Assembly: GCF_020554865.1 (NCBI RefSeq)
Contig: NZ_JAJCIC010000001.1
Location: 62,001-126,000 of the forward strand
DNA: 64,000 bases
Source: Lacrimispora sp. 210928-DFI.3.58
GTDB lineage: Bacteria; Bacillota; Clostridia; Lachnospirales; Lachnospiraceae
Reading direction: 5' to 3'
Shown in pieces: positions 24,563-33,251 of the stretch. Within the stretch, counting starts at the first letter, position 1; each line of letters opens with the position of its first letter. The notes under the pieces were generated by a model. It did no database searches. It was not told the origin of the DNA and saw only the letters and a list, made by a program, of their open reading frames with translations. Made by a program: the position numbers and the translations under genes.

Positions 24563-25108
24563 ATGAAAATTATAAATATATGGAAACATTTCTGTACGAT
24601 CACAAAACACAGGCACCTTGTGAGAAAACACTGTTTCCGGCTGGGCCTGTACTGGCAGGGATTGACCCATGACCTTTCCAAATACAGCCCGGAGGAGTTC
24701 TGGACAGGAGTGCGCTATTATCAGGGAACAAGGAGCCCCAATGCAGCCGAGAGGGAGGATATTGGCTTTTCTAAGGCATGGCTCCACCATAAGGGGCGCA
24801 ACAAGCACCATTATGAATACTGGATCGACATTTCCTCCAACAAGGAGGATGGCCTGGTAGGCAATAAAATGCCTTTAAGATATGTAGCAGAAATGATATG
24901 TGACAGGATCGCTGCCTGTGAGGTGTACCGTGGCAGGAACTATACCAGCGCTGCGCCCTGGGAGTACTATGAATTTACAAAGAAATATATCACCATCCAC
25001 CCTCAGACCAGGAAGCTTTTGGAGAAGCTGCTCCTTATGCTCCGGGATGAAGGGGAGGAGGCGACCTATGTGTATTTGAGAAAGCTGTTGAAAAAGGGGA
25101 AATACTAG
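24563..25108 (+). CDS. DUF5662 family protein
   Basis: 181 residues, His-rich N-terminal half (KHFCTITKHRHLVRKHCFRLGL, THDLSKYS, WLHHKGRNKHHYEYW). This matches DUF5662, common in Firmicutes. The conserved HDLSKYS and HHKGRNKHHYEYW suggest a metal-dependent HD-like fold, but no activity is known to me. GAGG precedes the ATG. It converges with the next gene. Confidence 0.75.
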   Translation: MKIINIWKHFCTITKHRHLVRKHCFRLGLYWQGLTHDLSKYSPEEFWTGVRYYQGTRSPNAAEREDIGFSKAWLHHKGRNKHHYEYWIDISSNKEDGLVGNKMPLRYVAEMICDRIAACEVYRGRNYTSAAPWEYYEFTKKYITIHPQTRKLLEKLLLMLRDEGEEATYVYLRKLLKKGKY

Positions 25109-25115
25109 TACAGCG

Positions 25116-25556
25116 TCAGGAATCCGGAAACAGCTGTTCCTCAATGATGTGGACGGCATCCTCGATACAGCCTGCACAGCTTCTTAAGGGACGTCCGGTG
25201 TCAATGCCCTTGAGCTCGCGGCAGACAACGCTTCCGTTGGTATCCTTGAAGGCTTCGATGCACCTGCGGGATGCTTTATAGGAAATGGCCTTTGAGTCAG
25301 GGCGCTCTGTGTGGCCGGTGCTGCAGGCTAAGCCGGAGAGGACGGCGGCAGCGGAGATGGCGCCGCAGGTCCCCTCCATGCAGCCCATTCCCAGGCCAAG
25401 GCCCTCTGTGATGCGGAATAAGGTGGTCTCGTCCAGGCCCGTTTTATCTGCAAATGCACAGACCACAGACTGGGCGCAGTTAAAGCCCCGGTCATGGAAG
25501 GCAATGGCCTGTTCCGCTCTTGTTTTCTTGTTGGTTTCTGAATGATCATTTGACAT
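25116..25556 (-). CDS. C_GCAxxG_C_C family protein
   Basis: 146 residues with the family pattern: NCAQSVV (C), GMGCMEGTCGAISAA (GCxxGTCGA), CRELKG and SCAGC (C, C). Members are thought to bind a redox metal or cofactor and are often near transporters. AAAGGAG at eight-base spacing picks the ATG at 25556, which lies inside the end of the preceding gene, giving an overlap of 11 bases and translational coupling. Confidence 0.82.
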   Translation of the reverse strand: MSNDHSETNKKTRAEQAIAFHDRGFNCAQSVVCAFADKTGLDETTLFRITEGLGLGMGCMEGTCGAISAAAVLSGLACSTGHTERPDSKAISYKASRRCIEAFKDTNGSVVCRELKGIDTGRPLRSCAGCIEDAVHIIEEQLFPDS

Positions 25557-26352
25557 TTTCATGTCTCCTTTCACTATTTTCCATTAGATATCCGGCGCAG
25601 TGACAGATGGCGCCTCCCAGGATCACAGACAGAAGGTACAGCAGGTTCCCAGGCAGGATGCCGATGGTAAGGGCGATCTGATGAAAGATCACCTGACCGT
25701 TGGGATAATAGGGGCTGATGTAGAACATGTCTGCATTTCCGTAGGGATGGGACAAAATGTTGATACAGGTGGCGGCTGCGCAGCAGAAAAGAAACAGCGG
25801 GATGGTGTCAAGAAAGTCCCTGATCCCCTTTTTGCCGTTTCCTGTCAGGGCACAGGTGAGTCCGATAAAGATCAGGATAAAATGCCATAAAAATCCGTGG
25901 AGGGTCAGCGTCCAATAGGGATGCATCAGCCCGCTGGGCTCAGCCAGGGCCATGATGCCCCCCAGAAGGCCGAAATCCTGTATAAAGGTATAGAAGACCG
26001 TGAGCAGCTTCTGCATGTTCCGCTTTTTAAGGAGCGGAAGGAGAAGACACAGATACATGGGGATGCTGCACAGCTGGAAGGGAAAATACCACCAGTCATA
26101 GTGTCCATTTCCGCAGACAGTATACAGAAAGCCCTGCTTGTAGGCCTCACTGGCAGCCAGTATCAGGCCGCAGAGAAAGAGCGGGGCGTGGATATCGGGG
26201 GCATACCGCCTGCTGCGGGAAAGCCGGTATGCCAAAAGGGCAGCCGCCGCGGTCCCCGCTGCCGTAAGACAGAGGTGGAAGGCCGAATAGGGCCTGGGTG
26301 GGATCATATCCCATGCGGTTGCCTGAAAAAAGGCAGTTGCAAAAAAAGCCAT
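25546..26352 (-). CDS. YwaF-type integral membrane protein (TIGR02206)
   Basis: 268 residues with about seven helices. YDWWYFPFQLCSIPMYLCLLLP and the later HGFLWHFILIFIGL mark the YwaF/TIGR02206 family of unknown function. It is the first gene of a two-gene operon with the C_GCAxxG protein. The upstream side is occupied by a 234-bp palindrome. No promoter is obvious. Confidence 0.82.
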   Translation of the reverse strand: MAFFATAFFQATAWDMIPPRPYSAFHLCLTAAGTAAAALLAYRLSRSRRYAPDIHAPLFLCGLILAASEAYKQGFLYTVCGNGHYDWWYFPFQLCSIPMYLCLLLPLLKKRNMQKLLTVFYTFIQDFGLLGGIMALAEPSGLMHPYWTLTLHGFLWHFILIFIGLTCALTGNGKKGIRDFLDTIPLFLFCCAAATCINILSHPYGNADMFYISPYYPNGQVIFHQIALTIGILPGNLLYLLSVILGGAICHCAGYLMENSERRHENVK

Positions 26353-26422
26353 TGTCTGCGCCTCCTGACGGAATGATTATACATCATATGTGCCGGGCTG
26401 GCAACTCTGTACTGCCCCCAGC

Positions 26423-26656
26423 TTCCGCATTTTGTACCCTGGCTGCCGGGAGGGCGGCTCTCGCTCCGGTTTCGGACATAAGAAGCACTAAGACGCCTGA
26501 TTTTTCCTAAAAGCCAGAGAGGCATCAATGCAACTCGCTGCGCTCAAACAATCATTGATGCCTCTCTGAACGGAAAAACCAGCCGACTAAGTGCTTCTAA
26601 TGTCCTGCAAAGTTGCTCCAGCCGCCCTCCCGGCAGCCAGGGTACAAAATGCGGAA
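26423..26656. repeat. 234-bp near-perfect palindrome
   Basis: Perfect 37-bp arms (26423-26459 and 26620-26656) are followed inward by about 27 bp of imperfect pairing (AGAAGCACTAAG.../...CTAAGTGCTTCT) and a perfect GAGAGGCATCAATG/CATTGATGCCTCTC stem around a 23-nt loop. There is no reading frame. Octamer TGTACTGC on each side (about 26408 and 26664) may be a target duplication. It fits a MITE-like insertion or a very long RNA hairpin. Confidence 0.85.
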
Positions 26657-26809
26657 ACTCAAATGTACTGCTTCCGACATGTTCTGAGCGAGGGACGAGC
26701 GGAATAAAAAGCCATTTCCCTGGGAAATCTAACACTACATGTAAGTCTCTGTAGAAAAAGAGGCCTCATGGCAGAATGGCAAGAACAGTGGAAAGGCAGG
26801 AATTGGAAA

Positions 26810-27241
26810 ATGATGGGAATTGTAGTTGCATTGATCTCCGGGGCGTTGATGAGCATTCAGGGAGTATTTAATACGGAGGTGACGAAGCAGACCAGTGTGT
26901 GGGTGGCAGCGGGCTGGGTGCAGGTGACGGCATTTATCACATGCGTGCTGATATGGCTGTTTACGGGCAGGGAGCCCATTGGGGGGCTTATGGAGGTGAC
27001 GCCCAGGTATGTGCTGGCGGGCGGTATCATCGGAGCATTGATCACCTATACGGTCATCCGGAGCATGGGCAGCCTGGGGCCGGCTCAGGCCTCTCTTTTG
27101 ATCGTAGTGGCTCAGATCATTGTGGCTTACGGGATCGAGCTGTGGGGCCTCTTTGGCGTAGAGAAAGCTCCCTTTGCCTGGCATAAGCTGATCGGGGCTG
27201 CTATTGCCATTGCCGGGATCGTGGTATTTGAGCGAACGTAA
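26810..27241 (+). CDS. DMT family transporter, YdcZ/DUF606 type
   Basis: 143 residues, five helices, a half-size drug/metabolite-transporter-like protein (MMGIVVALISGALMSIQGVFNTEV...). Family members usually come as pairs or work as homodimers; here only one is present. The ATG at 26810 has AGGA at nine bases. The ATG at 26768 would add a hydrophilic MAEWQEQWKG tail and remains possible. Confidence 0.82.
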   Translation: MMGIVVALISGALMSIQGVFNTEVTKQTSVWVAAGWVQVTAFITCVLIWLFTGREPIGGLMEVTPRYVLAGGIIGALITYTVIRSMGSLGPAQASLLIVVAQIIVAYGIELWGLFGVEKAPFAWHKLIGAAIAIAGIVVFERT

Positions 27242-27262
27242 TTTAAAATTTGGAAATAGCCC

Positions 27263-27291
27263 TTGTATTTGCCGGGGGTTTTCGATAGAAT
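27263..27291 (+). promoter_or_regulatory. comEA promoter
   Basis: TTGTAT (27263-27268), 17 bp, TAGAAT (27286-27291), about 40 bp before the start codon. Confidence 0.55.
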
Positions 27292-27331
27292 AGTAATGCA
27301 GGCTGAGATAGTACCCTGAAAAGGAGGGGTA

Positions 27332-28072
27332 TTGTTGAAGTTGAAAAAGATATCTTTGAAGAAGAAAAAGCTGCTGCTCATGGCAGTATGCATGTTGGCT
27401 GCAGGCATATGCTATAGCTGTAGCGTGGCTGCCTCAGACGGCTCAGGCAGATCAGAAGGTCCGGTGGAGCTTTTGCTGGCAGAGGAGGCAGGGACACCGG
27501 AGGCTTCCGGTGAGGCCCGCAGGGAGGATCAGGAGGATCAGGAGGCCCAGGAGGCATCTCTGGACCGTGTGCCGGAGGCCTATGCCCAGGAGACGGGGAC
27601 AGAGGCCGTCCAGCCGGAGGAAGCCTGTATCTATGTCCATGTCTGCGGCAGTGTAGAAAGGCCCGGCGTATATGAGCTCTCTGCGGGAAGCCGCGTATAT
27701 GAGGCTGTGGAAGCTGCAGGGGGCTTTGCTGAGGAAGCCTCCGTGGATTTTTTAAATCTTGCAATGGAAGCCGGGGATGGGATGAAGATCGAGGTTCCCA
27801 CAGTCAGCCAGGCAGAGCAGTGGAGGGCAGATGGGATAACCGGTATGACCTCGGATAAACGGCCGGCTGCTGCCTCACCGGCAGTGGTGAACCTGAATAC
27901 GGCTGCGTTAGAGGAGCTCATGACCTTAAAGGGCATTGGGCAGTCGCGGGCGGAGGATATTATCCGCTACAGGGAGGCAAACGGGCCCTTTCGCTCCATT
28001 GAGGATGTGATGAAGGTGCCCGGCATCAAGGAAGGTGCTTTTGAGAAGATAAAAGACAGCATATCTGTATGA
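27332..28072 (+). CDS. comEA: ComEA-type DNA-binding protein
   Basis: 246 residues: an N-terminal signal/anchor (KKKKLLLMAVCMLAAGICYSC, possible lipid-modified Cys), an acidic low-complexity linker (about 45-95, REDQEDQEAQEA), an SLBB domain (about 98-155, VHVCGSVERPGVYEL) and a C-terminal double helix-hairpin-helix (VNLNTAALEELMTLKGIG...). ComEA binds DNA outside the membrane for uptake in competence; no other com gene is in the window. The start is TTG with GGAGGGG upstream. Confidence 0.85.
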   Translation: MLKLKKISLKKKKLLLMAVCMLAAGICYSCSVAASDGSGRSEGPVELLLAEEAGTPEASGEARREDQEDQEAQEASLDRVPEAYAQETGTEAVQPEEACIYVHVCGSVERPGVYELSAGSRVYEAVEAAGGFAEEASVDFLNLAMEAGDGMKIEVPTVSQAEQWRADGITGMTSDKRPAAASPAVVNLNTAALEELMTLKGIGQSRAEDIIRYREANGPFRSIEDVMKVPGIKEGAFEKIKDSISV

Positions 28073-28123
28073 ATAGTCAGTAACCAGGAGGCGGCCCGGA
28101 TTTTGGGCCGCCATTGATTCACA

Positions 28124-28178
28124 CGAGCAACGAGCCAAGTGTCATGCTTGCATACACATTTGGCGGCTGCCGCGAGGG
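28124..28178. repeat. Possible interspersed repeat, family C copy 2
   Basis: GAGCAACGAGCCAAGTG...TGCTTGCATACACATTTGGCGGCTG, with an internal GCCAAGTGT/ACACATTTGGC hairpin, resembles 7315-7365. A separate GGCGGCCC/GGGCCGCC hairpin at about 28090-28112 may be the comEA terminator although it lacks a T-run. Confidence 0.4.
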
Positions 28179-28235
28179 TCACATACCCCGTTGCTTGCAG
28201 CAGGGTTGTTGACTGATAGATAAGGGGAATATTGT

Positions 28236-28940
28236 ATGGCACGAGTATTAGTAGTTGATGATGAGAAATTAATTGTAAAAGGAATCCGTTTCAGCCTTGA
28301 GCAGGATGGAATGGAGGTAGATTGCGCATATGACGGGGAGGAGGCCATTGCACTTGCAAAGCAGACAGAGTATGATATCGTTCTGCTGGATGTGATGCTG
28401 CCCAAATATGACGGCTTTGAGGTATGCCAGGCGATCAGGGAGTTTTCTGATATGCCGATCATCATGCTCACGGCCAAGGGCGGCGATATGGATAAGATCC
28501 TGGGCCTGGAATACGGCGCAGACGACTATATCAGCAAGCCCTTTAACATCCTGGAGGTCAAGGCCAGGATCAAGGCGGTCATCCGCCGCAGCTCAAAGAG
28601 CAAGAAGCAGAAAAAGGATGCCGGCGTCAGCCTGATCGGCGCCGGGGATCTGAAGATGGATACAGAGGGCCGCAGGGTCTTTATCGGTGAAAAGGAGATC
28701 AATCTTACGGCAAAGGAGTTTGACCTTCTGGAGCTTTTGGTGCGCAATCCCAACAAGGTGTACAGCAGAGAGAGCCTGTTGACCTATGTGTGGGGCAATA
28801 AGGCGCTGGACAGCGGAGATGTGAGGACAGTGGATGTCCATGTGAGAAGGCTCAGGGAGAAGATCGAGCCCAGCCCCAGCGATCCGAAGTATGTACATAC
28901 CAAATGGGGTGTGGGATATTATTTCCGGGTAAAGGGCTGA
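28236..28940 (+). CDS. OmpR/PhoB-type response regulator, orphan
   Basis: 234 residues: receiver domain with VVDDE and phosphoacceptor D52 in LLDVMLPKYDG, K in SKPFN, then a winged-helix DNA-binding domain (LTAKEFDLLELLVRNPNKVYSRE, VRTVDVHVRRLREKIE). It is similar in layout to WalR/YycF. No histidine kinase gene is adjacent, so the partner is elsewhere. AAGGGG precedes the ATG. Confidence 0.92.
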   Translation: MARVLVVDDEKLIVKGIRFSLEQDGMEVDCAYDGEEAIALAKQTEYDIVLLDVMLPKYDGFEVCQAIREFSDMPIIMLTAKGGDMDKILGLEYGADDYISKPFNILEVKARIKAVIRRSSKSKKQKKDAGVSLIGAGDLKMDTEGRRVFIGEKEINLTAKEFDLLELLVRNPNKVYSRESLLTYVWGNKALDSGDVRTVDVHVRRLREKIEPSPSDPKYVHTKWGVGYYFRVKG

Positions 28941-28971
28941 TCGATAAAAGAGAAAGGACAAAAGAAGCAGT

Positions 28972-29463
28972 ATGGACAGCATTATTATAAGAAATGTAAG
29001 GCCGGAGGACCTGGAAGAGGTGGCAGCAGTGGAGCTTGCCTGCTTTCCAGCAGCAGAGGCAGCAGATAAAAAGAGCTTAAAAGAACGGTTGGGAGCATTT
29101 CCTGGGAGCTTTCTCGTGGCAGAGGATGCAGGAAGAATCGTGGGCTTTATCAATGGCGCTGTGACAGACGAGACCACCATTGCAGATGCCATGTTTGAGG
29201 ACATTTCCCTGCATGATCCCAATGGGGCCTATCAGAGCATTTTCGGGCTGGATGTGATTGAGGAGTACCGTCACAACGGGCTGGCATCCAGGCTGATGGA
29301 GGCTATGATCGAGACGGCCAGAAGCCAGGGAAGGAAAGGGCTGATCCTGACCTGCAAGGACAGGCTGATCGGTTTTTATGAGAGGTTCGGCTATGTGAAC
29401 AAGGGCGTATCCCTGTCCGTTCACGGCGGGGCTGTATGGTACGATATGATCCTGGAGTTTTAG
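28972..29463 (+). CDS. GNAT family N-acetyltransferase
   Basis: 163 residues with the acetyl-CoA site VIEEYRHNGLASRLMEAMIE (R/Q-x2-G-x-A replaced by RHNGLA) and the C-terminal IGFYERFGYVNKG. Substrate unknown; small-amine acetyltransferases of this form include spermidine/arylalkylamine types. It is placed three bases before rlmH, so likely co-transcribed. Confidence 0.85.
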   Translation: MDSIIIRNVRPEDLEEVAAVELACFPAAEAADKKSLKERLGAFPGSFLVAEDAGRIVGFINGAVTDETTIADAMFEDISLHDPNGAYQSIFGLDVIEEYRHNGLASRLMEAMIETARSQGRKGLILTCKDRLIGFYERFGYVNKGVSLSVHGGAVWYDMILEF

Positions 29464-29466
29464 TAT

Positions 29467-29946
29467 ATGAAGATTACCCTTGTAACTGTGGGAAAGATAA
29501 AGGAGCGCTATTTTGAGGACGCCGTCAAGGAGTATCAAAAGCGCTTAAGCCGCTACTGCCGTCTGGAGATCCTCCAGGTGGCGGATGAAAAGACCCCTGA
29601 CGGGGCCAGTGAGGCCGTGGAGCGCCAGATAAAGGAAAAGGAAGGCCAGCGCATCCTGGACAATATCCGGGATGGAGCCTTCGTGGTCGCCCTGGCGATC
29701 GAGGGGGAGATGCTCTCCAGCGAACAGCTGGCTGAGAAGATCGATAAGCTGGGGATCAGGGGAGTGAGCCACATTGTGTTTGTGATCGGAGGCTCCTTAG
29801 GCCTTTCCGAAGCGGTGATGAATCGGGCAGACTATGCCTTAAGCTTTTCCAAAATGACATTTCCCCACCAGCTTATGCGAGTGGTTCTTTTGGAGCAGAT
29901 ATACAGGAGCTACCGGATCATTGCGGGGGAGCCGTATCATAAGTAA
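29467..29946 (+). CDS. rlmH: 23S rRNA pseudouridine-1915 N3-methyltransferase
   Basis: 159 residues, SPOUT-type methyltransferase. The opening MKITLVTVGKIKERYFEDAVKEY, the AdoMet loop FVIGGSLGLS and the C-terminal MTFPHQLMRVVLLEQIYRSYRI are diagnostic. It methylates m3-pseudouridine 1915 in 70S ribosomes. Confidence 0.96.
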   Translation: MKITLVTVGKIKERYFEDAVKEYQKRLSRYCRLEILQVADEKTPDGASEAVERQIKEKEGQRILDNIRDGAFVVALAIEGEMLSSEQLAEKIDKLGIRGVSHIVFVIGGSLGLSEAVMNRADYALSFSKMTFPHQLMRVVLLEQIYRSYRIIAGEPYHK

Positions 29947-29970
29947 GACGGTATAACATGGCGGCAAAGT

Positions 29971-30095
29971 TTTCATAGTAAACCTTCATGCGCCCGGCCG
30001 GCGGACGCGCCACCGCACCGCGAAAGTCTGGCGGGCGCATTTGGAATACCTGAACTTAGTGCCGCCTATGGGCGGCGGAACTTTCATAGTAAACC
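29971..30095. mobile_element. Interspersed repeat, family B copy 1, with flanking direct repeats
   Basis: TTTCATAGTAAACC occurs at 29971-29984 and again at 30082-30095, enclosing about 97 bp with the hairpins GTGCCGCC..GGCGGC and CGCCCGGCCGG-type arms. The enclosed part is homologous to 33252-33350. It looks like a small mobile repeat with a 14-bp duplication. Confidence 0.65.
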
Positions 30096-30109
30096 AGAGG
30101 GAACGGATC

Positions 30110-31309
30110 GTGAGGTCATATATACGGAAGCATTATGATGAATGGCTGACAGCAGCAGAAAAGGTACATATCTGGTTTTTAAGGCTGGTAACAAGCCTGC
30201 TGACCATGGACCTGTGGCTGCTTTCTCTTAGCGGTATAGGATCGGTTTATCTGTTTTTGACCGGTGGATTGACGGTTTTTGGCGGAGTGATCCTTGTACT
30301 TTTTCTTATCTGCTATGGGAGTCTGCTGCTTCTTCTGGTCTGGATGTGTGTGCTGTGCAGGCGGCTGCGGATTGCCAAGCGGATCCTGATCTGGACATTT
30401 ATCTGGATACCCGTTGTTCATTTCGGACTGGCTCTGTATGTCAGAGGGCTGGCAAAGCAGGAGATCGACCATACCCTATATAAGATCAGCTTGGATCATG
30501 TAAGGGTAGAAAACCAGATCTGCAGTACCCGTTACCCCCTCCTTCTGGTTCATGGCGTAGGCTTCCGTGACTTTCACTATTTTAACTATTGGGGACGGAT
30601 CCCCAGGGAATTAGTACGCAATGGAGCCCGCGTTTATTATGGTCATCAGGAAGCATGGGGGACGGTAGAGGGAAACGGAGAGATCCTGAAGGAAAAGATT
30701 CTGGAGATCGTAAAGGAAACCGGGTGTAAAAAAGTCAATATCATTGCCCATTCCAAGGGCGGCCTGGATGCCAGATATGTGATCAGCGGTCTTCATATGG
30801 CTCCCTATGTGGCTTCTTTAACTACGATCAATACGCCGCACAGAGGATCTATGCTGGTGGAGTTTTTAAAAAATCTTCCTGACGGCATTTACCGGGGTAT
30901 ATGTAAAAGGATCGACACATATTTTGGAAAGCTGGGAGATAAAAATCCGGATGCCTATAACGCCAGCTATCAGCTATCCTGTGCCTATGCAAAAGAATTC
31001 AATAAGCGCTATCCCGATGCGGAAGGTACGTATTACCAGAGCTTTGCCAGTCTGATGAAGCATGGATTCAGCAGCAAGCTTCTGTGCATCCCCTATTGGA
31101 TCCTAAAGGCGCTGGATGCGCCCAATGACGGTCTGGTAACACCAGAATCCGCTGAGTGGACCAATTTCCAAGGGGTGATCACAAACCGGTATTTGAAAGG
31201 AATCTCCCATGGAGACATGATCGATCTGACCAGGGAAGATTATCGGGGCTTCGATGTGCTGGAGTTTTACATACAATTAGCGGCGCGGCTGAAGGACATG
31301 GATTTTTAA
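30110..31309 (+). CDS. Membrane-anchored lipase/esterase
   Basis: 399 residues. The N-terminal 110 residues hold three to four hydrophobic helices, so the protein is membrane anchored. The rest is an alpha/beta hydrolase of the lipase class: oxyanion segment YPLLLVHGVGFRDF, nucleophile elbow AHSKGG, acid and His probable in DAPNDGLV and KGISHGDMID. The GTG at 30110 has GAGGG at eight bases. The upstream frame (from 30041) is derived from the family B repeat and is rejected. Substrate unknown. Confidence 0.82.
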   Translation: MRSYIRKHYDEWLTAAEKVHIWFLRLVTSLLTMDLWLLSLSGIGSVYLFLTGGLTVFGGVILVLFLICYGSLLLLLVWMCVLCRRLRIAKRILIWTFIWIPVVHFGLALYVRGLAKQEIDHTLYKISLDHVRVENQICSTRYPLLLVHGVGFRDFHYFNYWGRIPRELVRNGARVYYGHQEAWGTVEGNGEILKEKILEIVKETGCKKVNIIAHSKGGLDARYVISGLHMAPYVASLTTINTPHRGSMLVEFLKNLPDGIYRGICKRIDTYFGKLGDKNPDAYNASYQLSCAYAKEFNKRYPDAEGTYYQSFASLMKHGFSSKLLCIPYWILKALDAPNDGLVTPESAEWTNFQGVITNRYLKGISHGDMIDLTREDYRGFDVLEFYIQLAARLKDMDF

Positions 31310-31392
31310 ATTCCTCCTGAAACAGGAAGACGGCTGCCGGCAGCAGAGCGCTGGATAGGCACTTGACAATAAAAATGAGAACATGTGAAGAG

Positions 31393-31427
31393 AAACCAGA
31401 TCTTGAGAGAGGTCTGGTTTTGTTTTT
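31393..31427 (+). terminator. Terminator between the lipase gene and spoIIIA
   Basis: AAACCAGATCT (31393-31403) and AGGTCTGGTTT (31410-31420) form an 11-bp stem with one mismatch, followed by TGTTTTT. Confidence 0.85.
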
Positions 31428-31447
31428 AGGATCCTGTTTTATAAACA

Positions 31448-31476
31448 GTCATAAAACAGAGCCTGTCTCATATATT
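31448..31476 (+). promoter_or_regulatory. Possible sigma-E promoter of spoIIIA
   Basis: GTCATAAA (31448-31455) and CATATATT (31469-31476) resemble the mother-cell sigma-E elements at usual spacing. The spoIIIA operon is sigma-E controlled in Bacillus and Clostridia. Motif match only. Confidence 0.35.
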
Positions 31477-31497
31477 GAGATAAAGGGAGTGAGGAAG

Positions 31498-32499
31498 ATG
31501 ACTGGTAAGGAACAGGTCTTACAAATATTTCCAAAGGATATACGGGCCAGGCTCCGGGGGCTGCCGGTGGAGTTTGAGAAGCTTCAGGAGGTGCGCCTTC
31601 GGGCAGGAAGGCCCCTTATGATCCTGTGGGACAACAGGGAGTATGGGGTGACGGAGGAGGGAAGGCTGACAGAAGGCGGGCAGGAGCTTTTCTGCGTCAC
31701 ACCGCAGCAGATCAGGGAAACAGTGGAGTTTATGAGCAGCTTTTCCCTCTATGCAGCCGAGGAGGAGCTTCGCCAGGGCTTTTTAACGATCCAGGGAGGA
31801 CACCGGATCGGCGTGGCTGGCAGGATCGTGACCCAGGGGAAGGAGGTACGCCTGTTAAAATTCATTTCCTTTTTAAATGTGCGCATTGCCCATGAGCGAA
31901 AGGGTTGTGCAGACGGAGTGATGGATCTTTTGTATTCCCCGGACAGACATTTTTTAAACACCCTTATCATATCGCCGCCGCGATGCGGAAAGACCACGCT
32001 CCTCAGGGACATCATACGCCAGGTCTCCAACGGAAGGCCGGGGAAGGACTCCCTGCCGGGGTTGAATGTGGGGGTGGTAGATGAGCGGTCAGAGCTTGCC
32101 GCCTGTTACCAGGGAGTGCCTCAGAATGATCTGGGCTTGCGCACAGATGTGCTGGACTGCTGTCCGAAGAGCCAGGGAATGATGATGCTGGTGCGCACCA
32201 TGGCGCCTGATGTGATCGCTGTGGATGAGGTGGGAGGCAGGGAGGACACAGAGGCCATTGAATATGCCGGAAACTGCGGCTGCGCCCTTGCAGCTACTGT
32301 CCACGGAGGCTCGCTGGAGGAGATCCTTTATAAGCCTGGGATCGGCAGGCTGGTAAAAGAGGGATTTTTTAAGAGGATCATTTTGCTGGATCAGAGGCAG
32401 GCAGGACGTATACAGCAGATCTATGGTGAGAGGCTTAAACCTTTAGGGAAGCCGAAGGGAGGTGCCGCGATAGATGGAGGCAGCAGATTTGATATGTAA
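31498..32499 (+). CDS. spoIIIAA: Stage III sporulation ATPase SpoIIIAA
   Basis: A secretion-type ATPase of 333 residues that powers or assembles the mother cell-forespore feeding channel. The Walker A is ISPPRCGKTTLLRD, with Ser where Gly is usual, and the Walker B region is VIAVDEVGG. The ATG at 31498 (MTGKEQVLQIF) follows GAGTGAGGAAG; the longer frame to 31363 runs through the terminator and is rejected. First of eight genes, overlapping spoIIIAB by 26 bases. Confidence 0.94.
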   Translation: MTGKEQVLQIFPKDIRARLRGLPVEFEKLQEVRLRAGRPLMILWDNREYGVTEEGRLTEGGQELFCVTPQQIRETVEFMSSFSLYAAEEELRQGFLTIQGGHRIGVAGRIVTQGKEVRLLKFISFLNVRIAHERKGCADGVMDLLYSPDRHFLNTLIISPPRCGKTTLLRDIIRQVSNGRPGKDSLPGLNVGVVDERSELAACYQGVPQNDLGLRTDVLDCCPKSQGMMMLVRTMAPDVIAVDEVGGREDTEAIEYAGNCGCALAATVHGGSLEEILYKPGIGRLVKEGFFKRIILLDQRQAGRIQQIYGERLKPLGKPKGGAAIDGGSRFDM

Positions 32500-33019
32500 A
32501 TGGGTTGGAGCGGGACTGGTCTTATTTTCCGCCGGAGGCATGGGCCTGTGGTACTCCTGGCAGTGGAAAAAACGCCTGAGGACGCTTTTGCAGCTGAGGC
32601 AGATGGTGTATTTCCTGAAGGGCGAGATCACCTACAGCCATGCGCCTCTGCCTGAGGCGCTGGAACGGGTCGGAAAGCGGGCAGGCGGCGGTCTTGGAAG
32701 GCTGTTTGTCAGCGCGGCAGAGCGTATTGGAAGGCAGGAGGGAGAGACCTTTCAGGAGATCTGGAAGGATGAGACAGAGAAGCTGGCAGGACAGGAAATG
32801 GGGATCGTATTGACTGGGGAGGATGTAGAGCACCTGAGTGGCCTGGGGGAGCATCTGGGATATCTGGATGTGGACATGCAGGAGAGAACGCTCCTTCTTT
32901 TTCTGGAGCAGCTGGACGATGCCATTCTGTATCTGAAAAGCCATCAAAAGGAAAAATGCCGTCTCTATGCCAGCCTGGGCATGATGGGAGGAATGTTTCT
33001 GGTGATCGTGATGTGCTGA
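32474..33019 (+). CDS. spoIIIAB: Stage III sporulation protein AB
   Basis: 181 residues, one N-terminal and one C-terminal membrane helix around a cytoplasmic helical domain that resembles GspF-like secretion proteins. It starts inside the end of spoIIIAA with AGGGAGGTG nearby. It works with SpoIIIAA in the channel complex of the engulfed forespore. Confidence 0.92.
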   Translation: MEAADLICKWVGAGLVLFSAGGMGLWYSWQWKKRLRTLLQLRQMVYFLKGEITYSHAPLPEALERVGKRAGGGLGRLFVSAAERIGRQEGETFQEIWKDETEKLAGQEMGIVLTGEDVEHLSGLGEHLGYLDVDMQERTLLLFLEQLDDAILYLKSHQKEKCRLYASLGMMGGMFLVIVMC

Positions 33020-33055
33020 TGCCCGGAAATTTTGGTAGAAAGTTGAGGAAAGGTT

Positions 33056-33250
33056 ATGGGGATAAATCTGATATTCCGCATTGCTGCAGTGGGGATCCTT
33101 GTCTCTGTCATCTGTCAGGTGTTAAAGCACAGCGGCAGGGATGAGCAGGCATTTCTCACCAGCCTGGCAGGGCTGATACTGGTGCTGTTCTGGATGATAC
33201 CGTACATATATGATCTGTTTGAGACCATGAAGAACCTGTTTGCATTGTAA
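33056..33250 (+). CDS. spoIIIAC: Stage III sporulation protein AC
   Basis: 64 residues with two membrane helices (INLIFRIAAVGILVSVICQVL and FLTSLAGLILVLFWMIPYIYDL), the normal size. Its stop codon lies at the edge of a family B repeat that separates it from spoIIIAD. Confidence 0.93.
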   Translation: MGINLIFRIAAVGILVSVICQVLKHSGRDEQAFLTSLAGLILVLFWMIPYIYDLFETMKNLFAL

Positions 33251-33251
33251 G

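Noticed and set aside
26423..26656. Bidirectional terminator
   Set aside because: Genes on both sides point away from it, there is no T-run, and the stem is many times longer than a terminator.
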